Source: Mycolicibacter arupensis
GTDB lineage: Bacteria > Actinomycetota > Actinomycetes > Mycobacteriales > Mycobacteriaceae
Length of the DNA: 64,000 nucleotides
Assembly: GCF_002086515.1 (NCBI RefSeq)
Contig: NZ_MVHH01000008.1
Coordinates: 53,487-117,486 of the forward strand
Reading direction: 5' to 3'
The position numbers and the translations under genes are program-made. Under the pieces are notes generated by a model. The model ran no database searches. It was not told where the DNA came from and saw nothing but the letters and a program-made list of their open reading frames with translations. Shown here piece by piece: positions 58,257 to 64,000 of the stretch (its first letter is position 1; each line of letters begins with the position of its first letter).

Positions 58257-59222
58257 TCACCGGTGGGCCGAAGCTTTCAGGAAGTTTCCAGCGCGGTGGA
58301 TCGCCTCACGAGCCTCGGGCAGGATTCGGAACATGGCTTGGAACACGTGGATCTGTCCCCGGTACACCTGTATCTCAACGCTTGATCCGGCCGATCGGAG
58401 ACGGTCGGCAAGATGCCTCGAGTCATCGATCAACATTTCTCTTCCGCCTACCTGAATCAGGATCGGTGGCATGGACCTGAGGTCTGCGTCGAGCACGCTG
58501 AGTCGCTCATTGCGGTGATCTGCACCAGCCACGTACAGGTCAAGAGCGCGGGCCGCGGACCGAGCAGAGGCGAAAGGATCACGGCGGCGAAGTTCGCGTG
58601 CCCTCGCGAGTTCACATGTCAGATCCAGGACCGGAGACATGAGAAGCATCGAATCCGGCAGCGGCAGTCCGTCACTACGTGCGCCAAGGGCGGTGGCCAT
58701 CGTGAGCTGGCCGCCCGCCGAGTCCCCGGCCACCGCAACACCGCGTTCGCCGGAAGCCGATGGCTGCCCGGTGACGAGCCAGCGGTATGCGTTCAGTGCA
58801 TCGTCGGCGGCAGCGGGAAAGGGATAGCGTGGAGCTAGCCGATACCTCACGGCAAAGATGGGCCGACCGCTCGCGGAGGCAAGTTCACCGAGCAGGCCGC
58901 GGTGGGTAGCCGGTGAGCACATGGAGTAGGCGCCGCCATGAATGTAGAGCAACGGAACCGCGTGTGGATCGACCGCAGGAGAAGTGATCCAATCCCCGCG
59001 TATCTGATTCCCGGCGAACTCGGTATCTATTGTGCGAACCGCCACGCTTCGGCGGGGCCGCGATCCCACAAGCGCCATCCGGAGTACGCGATCCATCACC
59101 GCGAGGCCGTGGGCGCTCGACGGGATGAGTTGCGACAGCGGACGCAGTGTGTTTCGCGAAGTCATTGCCACGAAATGACTTGCAAGACTGGGGCGCCGGT
59201 CCGCCGCATCAGTGTTGGTCAC
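58257..59222 (-). CDS. Alpha/beta hydrolase, hormone-sensitive-lipase family (LipR-like)
   Basis: A 321-residue HSL-family esterase. The oxyanion-hole motif is YIHGGAYS (HGG at 95-97), the nucleophile elbow GDSAGG (Ser168), with an Asp in GGREMLIDD and a His in GQIHVFQ. In the mymA operon of M. tuberculosis a similar enzyme (LipR) sits beside a BVMO. Here it lies between BVMO genes, overlapping BVMO 2 by ATGA, and would hydrolyse the ester or lactone these make. Confidence 0.88.
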   Translation of the reverse strand: MTNTDAADRRPSLASHFVAMTSRNTLRPLSQLIPSSAHGLAVMDRVLRMALVGSRPRRSVAVRTIDTEFAGNQIRGDWITSPAVDPHAVPLLYIHGGAYSMCSPATHRGLLGELASASGRPIFAVRYRLAPRYPFPAAADDALNAYRWLVTGQPSASGERGVAVAGDSAGGQLTMATALGARSDGLPLPDSMLLMSPVLDLTCELARARELRRRDPFASARSAARALDLYVAGADHRNERLSVLDADLRSMPPILIQVGGREMLIDDSRHLADRLRSAGSSVEIQVYRGQIHVFQAMFRILPEAREAIHRAGNFLKASAHR

Positions 59223-60736
59223 CGTGCGCCAACGGATTCTGCGCGACGTTCAAATCGGTAATCGGAGAGCCGGAAGGTGCGGCTACGCCAGTAAGTCTCC
59301 AGGGTAGTTGACGGACGCAACGGAACATCGCCGTGTTTGTCGAAATAGTAACTGTTGGCATTGGAACAGCTCGGCTGCCAGAAAACCTGTCGATGTCGGC
59401 GGCTAATCATGTCACCGAAGTAGCGGTCGTTCGCCTGCTGTCTGACCTCTACGTGATCAGCCTTCAGCGTGCGCGCACGACGAAGACAGCGGACGATATG
59501 CCGACTTTGCGCCTCGATGAGTGTGAAGTACGAGGAGCCGTTGTAACCATAGGGGCCGAAGATATTGAAGTGATTCGGGAACCCTGGGACGCTCACACCC
59601 TCGAAGGCTTGGAGGCGGTGCTCATCCCACCAAGCAGACTGCTCCACTCCACCGCGTCCCTTCAGCACATAAGTCGGCATATTGCCCGACTCCATCACTT
59701 TGAACCCGGTGGCCAAGACCATGACATCGATCGGATAATTCTTGCCATCTTCAGTGTGAACCGAGGCATGGTCGACATGGGTGATGCCGCTGGTCTCGAG
59801 CGAAACATTGCGACGGTTGTACGTCGCGAGATAGGAATTGTGGAAACTCGGTCGCTTACAACCCAACGAATAGCGAGGAATGAGTTGGTCTCGAGTCACC
59901 GGATCATCGACCGCCCGACGCATATAGCGTTTCGCCGCCTCTTCCATGAGATCCGACACAGGGATCAACGAGTGAAAATGAGCTGCGATGGGAAATGTGA
60001 ACTCGACGAACACCTGACTCGCAGTGCGCGTCATCAGCTGTGCCCCCGGCACCAACCGCATCACTGTCGCGGCCCAGCTCGGTATGGAGAAATCCGGCTT
60101 CGGCAAGCAGTAAATCGGCGTTCGCTGGAATACCGTCAGACTTGATGCGATCTTCGCGACTTCGGGAATCAGCTGCACCGCAGATGCCCCAGTCCCGATC
60201 ACCGCCACCCGCTTACCGGTGAGATCTTTCGTATGGTCCCATCTGGCCGTATGCAGCGTCACGCCGGCGAAGTCGCGCACTCCTGGAATATCAGGCCACT
60301 TCGGCCGACTGAGGACGCCAGAGCAATTTATCACAAAACGCGCGGTCAGATTCTGACCAGAGGAGCAGCTCAGCCGCCATAGTGCTGCGCATTCGTCGAA
60401 ACAAGCCTCGTCCACAGTCGTGTTGAACCGGATGTAATTTTGGAGTCCGTATTTTTCTACGCACCGCTCTGCATAAGCCTTCAGCTCATTCCCGTGAGCA
60501 TAAGTTCGTGACCAGGATGTTCGCATCTCATAAGAGAACTGGTAACTATAGGACGGAATATCGACCGCTATTCCCGGATACGTATTCCAGTGCCATGTAC
60601 CGCCGACGCCATCGGCTTCATCGACTACCAGAAAATCCGTAAATCCGGCCTTCAACAGGCTGATCGCTGTACCAATCCCAGAAAACCCGGCTCCGACTAT
60701 TGCAATTTCGTAGTGCTGCCCAGACTCAGAACCCAT
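59219..60736 (-). CDS. Flavin-containing (Baeyer-Villiger-type) monooxygenase 2
   Basis: A 505-residue monooxygenase. GAGFSGIG at residues 15-22 binds FAD; FAGVTLHTARWD (156-167) is the closest of the three to the classical BVMO fingerprint; GTGAS follows near 181. The WWDEHRLQAFEGVSVPGFPN and NIFGPYGYNGSS stretches are typical of mycobacterial BVMO-like proteins. Its stop overlaps the esterase start, so oxygenation and hydrolysis are likely to be co-expressed. Confidence 0.9.
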   Translation of the reverse strand: MGSESGQHYEIAIVGAGFSGIGTAISLLKAGFTDFLVVDEADGVGGTWHWNTYPGIAVDIPSYSYQFSYEMRTSWSRTYAHGNELKAYAERCVEKYGLQNYIRFNTTVDEACFDECAALWRLSCSSGQNLTARFVINCSGVLSRPKWPDIPGVRDFAGVTLHTARWDHTKDLTGKRVAVIGTGASAVQLIPEVAKIASSLTVFQRTPIYCLPKPDFSIPSWAATVMRLVPGAQLMTRTASQVFVEFTFPIAAHFHSLIPVSDLMEEAAKRYMRRAVDDPVTRDQLIPRYSLGCKRPSFHNSYLATYNRRNVSLETSGITHVDHASVHTEDGKNYPIDVMVLATGFKVMESGNMPTYVLKGRGGVEQSAWWDEHRLQAFEGVSVPGFPNHFNIFGPYGYNGSSYFTLIEAQSRHIVRCLRRARTLKADHVEVRQQANDRYFGDMISRRHRQVFWQPSCSNANSYYFDKHGDVPLRPSTTLETYWRSRTFRLSDYRFERRAESVGAR

Positions 60737-60785
60737 TACTTCCTCACGTGCGCTTCGATGTCCAACCTATATCCGCTGCTTCGGT

Positions 60786-62285
60786 TCAGCGTGTTTGTGT
60801 CAACTTCAGGTCAGCATCGTCACGCCGAGTGATCTCGTAATCGCGCATATCCAGACGGGACAGTTCCCTAATGAACTGAGTCGCAAAGCCGGGATACATC
60901 GTGCCGTTATAGCCATCCTCCGTCAAATACCAGCTGTTGCAACCCGAGTTCCATGTGGTGCGCCGTAACCGCCGCTGAATATTGGAGTGGTACGCGTTTT
61001 GGCTATTCTCTTTCACATCCAGGGTATGGACTCCGTTGCCTTGGTCGCGCAAGAGCTCGATTGCTTTTACGATGTAATCGATTGCCGCCTCCATATATAG
61101 AAGAGCGGAGTTGTGGCCAGGACCGGAATTAGGCCCGAAAGTGAAGAACAAATTCGGATAGCCGGCCACACTCACGCTCTTGTAGGCAAATCTCCCCTCA
61201 GACCACTCGTCTTCGAGTTTTCGCCCGTCGCGCCCCCGGATCGGAAATGGCGTACCGCGTTTACACACATCGAAGCCTGTCGCGAATACTATGCAGTCCA
61301 CCTCATGCTCGATGCCGTCGGCGGTTCGAATTCCGTTCGGAGCCAGTGTGGCGATCGGCCAGCTGACGAGTTTGCAGTTATCGGCCTGGAGCGCAGGGTA
61401 ATAGTCGCTAGTCATAAGCATGCGTTTGCACCCAGGTCTGAACTGCGGCGTTAGTTGACGTCTCAACCAGGTGTCCTTCACCTGCCGACGCAGATTCGCC
61501 TTTGCGACCGCTTGGATGACAGATGTTGCAGCGGTATCCCAAACCATGCCCACGGCCATGACCTCATGCGCCCAAAACCACGCACCTCGTAGGGCCTGTT
61601 CGGTTGCCGGCGTGCGCTTGAAAGTCGAACGCGCCCAGGCCGGATGCCGGAAATTGACCCTCGGTAGCACCCAACCGGGCGTCCTCTGAAACACCTTGAC
61701 CGACGCCGCCAACCCGACTAATTCGGGGATGATCTGCACAGCGCTCGCCCCGGTCCCGATAACCGCCACCCTCTTACCGCTCATGTCATAGGAGTGGTCC
61801 CACCGAGCACTGTGAATCTTTTTCCCCTCGTACGACTCGATGCCACGAATATCCGGGAAACTGGCGTCAGCAAGTGGTCCGCTAGCCATCACGACTGAAC
61901 GGCCCCGATACCGCCTGCCGCCGGTCGTGTCGACAACCCACTCTCCGGCATCCTCGTCGAATTCCAGTGCACTCACGTCCGCACCGAAATGAATGAACCT
62001 CCCAAGATCGTATTTCGCGACAATCGCGTCGATATAGGCGAGGATCTCTGCGCTCCCCGAGTATGCGCGAGTCCAGCCTGGGTTCGGCTCGAACGAGTAG
62101 GAGTACAGCAATGACGGAATGTCGCAGGCGGCGCCGGGGTAAGTGTTGTCACGCCAGGTGCCCCCGACGCGATGTGATCGCTCCAAGATGACAAAGTCGT
62201 TAACGCCCGCTTGAAGCATTCTCATCGCCGTACCGATACCCGCGAAGCCGGCGCCGACGATCAAAGTCGTTACCGTGTCCGTCAT
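60786..62285 (-). CDS. Flavin-containing (Baeyer-Villiger-type) monooxygenase 3
   Basis: A 499-residue monooxygenase. GAGFAGIG (11-18) binds FAD, YEGKKIHSARWD (152-163) is the BVMO-like fingerprint with HS, and VIGTGASAVQ the NADPH site. It is translationally coupled to the diiron protein upstream (ATGA) and 49 bases before BVMO 2. Its fingerprint matches BVMO 1 more than BVMO 2. The coding DNA is clearly lower in GC than the core genes (52-58% in two sampled lines). Confidence 0.9.
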   Translation of the reverse strand: MTDTVTTLIVGAGFAGIGTAMRMLQAGVNDFVILERSHRVGGTWRDNTYPGAACDIPSLLYSYSFEPNPGWTRAYSGSAEILAYIDAIVAKYDLGRFIHFGADVSALEFDEDAGEWVVDTTGGRRYRGRSVVMASGPLADASFPDIRGIESYEGKKIHSARWDHSYDMSGKRVAVIGTGASAVQIIPELVGLAASVKVFQRTPGWVLPRVNFRHPAWARSTFKRTPATEQALRGAWFWAHEVMAVGMVWDTAATSVIQAVAKANLRRQVKDTWLRRQLTPQFRPGCKRMLMTSDYYPALQADNCKLVSWPIATLAPNGIRTADGIEHEVDCIVFATGFDVCKRGTPFPIRGRDGRKLEDEWSEGRFAYKSVSVAGYPNLFFTFGPNSGPGHNSALLYMEAAIDYIVKAIELLRDQGNGVHTLDVKENSQNAYHSNIQRRLRRTTWNSGCNSWYLTEDGYNGTMYPGFATQFIRELSRLDMRDYEITRRDDADLKLTQTR

Positions 62286-63205
62286 TTAGCGACCGGTTCA
62301 TAGGTCAGTTCATCCGTCCATGAAGGCGGTCGCCCGAGTACTTGCACGGGGAAGATGTCGATCGCATTGCCTAAGCGCTGGGAAACGAAGTGAAGGGGTT
62401 GGGACCGCTTGATCGAGGAGGACATGTGGGCCTTCAAGATGTGATATCCAGGCACCCTCCGCGTGTGCTCACTGCGGTCCCCGACATTGCCATATCGCGT
62501 CACCGCGTTGTACAGCTTCTCTTCGGATAGCCCCATCGCGTTGAGATTCATCAACATGCGCGTGAGAAGCGGTATATACAGCAACGCGCCAGTGAGAATA
62601 CGGGGGTCCATCACAGCGCCGACCGTTTGGATTGCATGGATTCGCATGGGACTGGCGCCGAGGTCATTCAGGACTTGAAAACCTACTGCAAGGTGCCGCG
62701 ATTCGTCGCTGTTGACCTTATTGAATACTTCCCCGCAAATTGGGTCGTCGACCTCATCAAGGAGAAATTTCAGCAGGGCCCCGTCCAGCGCGGTCTCCAG
62801 TGCGGGAATCGCGGCGCCGATGACAGTCAGAGGAAGAGCCTCAGCGTACCGATCTAGCCACTCGATCACGAGACGGATGTTCTTATTCGGTACAGGCTTT
62901 TCGCCTTCCTCGATCATGCCCCAGCGACGCATCAGAGCAAGTTCGGCGTTGGCGTGACGCTGCTCCTCGGCGTGAAAGTAACGGTAAATGTCTCCGAGCG
63001 CTTCGAAGGGCGCCTTCGGGGCCATCGCAGCAAAGGCGCGCGCTCCGACATGCTCAATCCACACCACGTCGGACATGAATTGCTTGAGTTTGGGACGCTG
63101 TTCGTCGGTGATCAACTCCGCACCAGGGGCGCCCCAATCGATATCGGCGAGAGCCCATTGCTTGTTCTTGATCGTCTCGAGCATGTCGCTATATGCGAAC
63201 GCCAT
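62282..63205 (-). CDS. Ferritin-like diiron protein (oxygenase or metal-dependent hydrolase)
   Basis: A 307-residue helical protein. Carboxylate/His ligands are spaced as in diiron oxygenases: E51 (WIEHVGA), E81-x-x-H84 (EEQRH), E137 (PALETAL) and E168-x-x-H171 (DESRH). The C-terminal ~100 residues are additional. Similar proteins occur beside BVMO and SDR genes in mycobacteria but their reaction is not established to my knowledge; a hydroxylation feeding the ketone pathway is plausible. It overlaps BVMO 3 by ATGA and follows the SDR by one base. Confidence 0.75.
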   Translation of the reverse strand: MAFAYSDMLETIKNKQWALADIDWGAPGAELITDEQRPKLKQFMSDVVWIEHVGARAFAAMAPKAPFEALGDIYRYFHAEEQRHANAELALMRRWGMIEEGEKPVPNKNIRLVIEWLDRYAEALPLTVIGAAIPALETALDGALLKFLLDEVDDPICGEVFNKVNSDESRHLAVGFQVLNDLGASPMRIHAIQTVGAVMDPRILTGALLYIPLLTRMLMNLNAMGLSEEKLYNAVTRYGNVGDRSEHTRRVPGYHILKAHMSSSIKRSQPLHFVSQRLGNAIDIFPVQVLGRPPSWTDELTYEPVAK

Positions 63206-63206
63206 T

Positions 63207-63943
63207 TCACTGCTCCCTCTGTTCGGCTGGATCGTTCCATGAGGCCACGCGCTCCACCAGCCCCAACGCCCGCGTAAACTGACCGGGTAAAGCTCTTTTC
63301 AGTTGCCACAAAATTTTCGCGTCCAGTTGGGGCACTACATAGATTTGTCCGCGATCGTGCGCGTTCAAGGTCGTTCGAGCCACTTGATCCGGCGAAATGC
63401 CGGTCCACCTCATCAGGTTGGTCGCGAGTTTCGCCGCCGACTCCTCAATCTGAGGATTTTTGGCGATGTTCGTCTTGACGAAGGTGGGGCAAAGCACTGT
63501 GACATTGACGTTAGTACCGCTCAGTTCGGCCGCCAAGGTCTCGGACAGAGCGAGCACTCCGGCCTTACTCACGTTGTATGCCCCCATTCGGGGCGCCGAG
63601 CCGAAACTCGCGGCGGACGCCACATTGATCACTCCGCCACGGCCGTTGCTCCGGAGCCGGGGAACGAAAGTCTCGCACCCGTAGATAACACCCCAAAGGT
63701 TGACAGAAATCGCAGCGTTCCAGTCCTCGACCGACGTAGCGCCGATGCGATTGCCGCCCGCACCGATTCCGGCGTTGTTGATCACCAGGCTCGCCGCCTT
63801 GCCAAACCAGTCTTCACTGGCATCAGCGAGGTTACGGACCTGCTCAAGGTCGGTGACGTCGCATACGACGTCGAAACCCTCGCCGCCGGCCTGCCTCACC
63901 AACTCGGCCGACTCTTTCGCAGTGATGGGGTCTTTGTCCGCAC
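63207..63943 (-). pseudogene. Short-chain dehydrogenase/reductase, 5' end lost
   Basis: About 245 codons remain. NNAGIGAG, the catalytic Ser in NVASAASFGS and YNVSK are intact, and the C-terminus reaches its normal stop. Reading upstream, recognisable SDR sequence (DKDPITAKESAELVRQAGGE) continues to about 63943 and then stops; the TGxxxGxG cofactor motif and first strand are missing, and the frame enters unrelated sequence. A TTG at 63902 could start a shortened product, but without the Rossmann loop it should not bind NAD(P). Probably inactivated by an insertion. Confidence 0.75.
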
Positions 63944-64000
63944 ACGGTGGCGTCCAGATTTCGGTGTAAATCGGCGGGCGCAGGTTCTGGCTTCGGTGGG
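63943..64000. mobile_element. Probable end of an IS256-family insertion sequence (continues beyond window)
   Basis: From the point where SDR similarity ends, the plus strand reads GGTGGCGTCCAGATTTCGG then TGTAAATCGGC. A TGTCCA/GTCCAG motif followed by GTGTAAA is what I remember for terminal inverted repeats of IS256-family elements. Only about 58 bases are visible and no transposase is in view, so the call rests on the terminus pattern and the abrupt break in the SDR gene. Confidence 0.5.

Overview
This window is a piece of a high-GC actinobacterial chromosome, almost certainly a member of the Mycobacteriaceae (Mycolicibacterium-like). The evidence is a complete Pup-proteasome locus (pup, prcB, prcA, dop, mpa), mycothiol synthesis (mshC) with cysQ, tandem MTB12-like secreted proteins, lppL, the CoaE-GrpB fusion and mycobacterial S1 and PolI. 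Gene order matches two separate M. tuberculosis blocks as I remember them: Rv1633-Rv1627c (1-14,132) and Rv2109c-Rv2141c (15,160-43,193). Here they are joined, so there is a synteny break near 14.1-15.2 kb.

Layout. 1-14.1 kb: uvrB (partial), a DUF402 gene, a small secreted protein, coaE, rpsA, then a 4.3-kb block of PrsW protease, HEAT-like protein, Rieske oxygenase and TetR regulator between rpsA and polA, then an ABM-domain protein and a DUF35/thiolase pair preceded by a good KstR-type operator. 14.2-31.4 kb: DUF167, GntR, prcA-prcB-pup, dop, mpa, two MTB12-like proteins, trmI, a RecB-family nuclease, a thioesterase, hisG-hisE, a HAD phosphatase and metH. The MetH sequence looks like the enterobacterial type rather than the M. 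tuberculosis type. 31.4-43.2 kb: PAC2, SDR, mshC, cysQ, the SCO1664/DUF3090/histidine-phosphatase group, uppP, lppL, pyrD, a PEBP and an M20 peptidase. Three 62-bp palindromic repeats with similar arms, and one relative, lie between genes of the conserved part.

43.3-51.5 kb: an integrated element of the actinomycete integrative-conjugative (AICE) type sits at tRNA-Leu(GAG). On the minus strand it carries, in transcription order, an SCO3933-type regulator, an FtsK/TraB translocase, an HUH-type RepSA-like initiator, a small unknown protein and a large serine integrase whose last codons lie inside the tRNA gene. Divergently it carries an HTH/DUF5919-like regulator and a NUDIX hydrolase, followed by a convergent HD protein. 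A frameshifted IS110-family remnant follows.

51.6-64 kb: a minus-strand catabolic cluster of visibly lower GC (hand counts of 60-base lines: 52% at 60,781 and 58% at 61,321, against 70% at 22,441). It encodes an SDR (5' end disrupted), a ferritin-like diiron protein, three Baeyer-Villiger-type flavin monooxygenases, an HSL-family esterase, a cytochrome P450, a transglutaminase-like protein, an acyl-CoA synthetase and an acyl-CoA dehydrogenase. Together these could hydroxylate a substrate, oxidise it to a ketone, insert oxygen, hydrolyse the ester or lactone, and pass the acid to beta-oxidation. The SDR is cut at about 63,943 by sequence resembling the end of an IS256-family insertion sequence. 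The right end of the island is not in the window.
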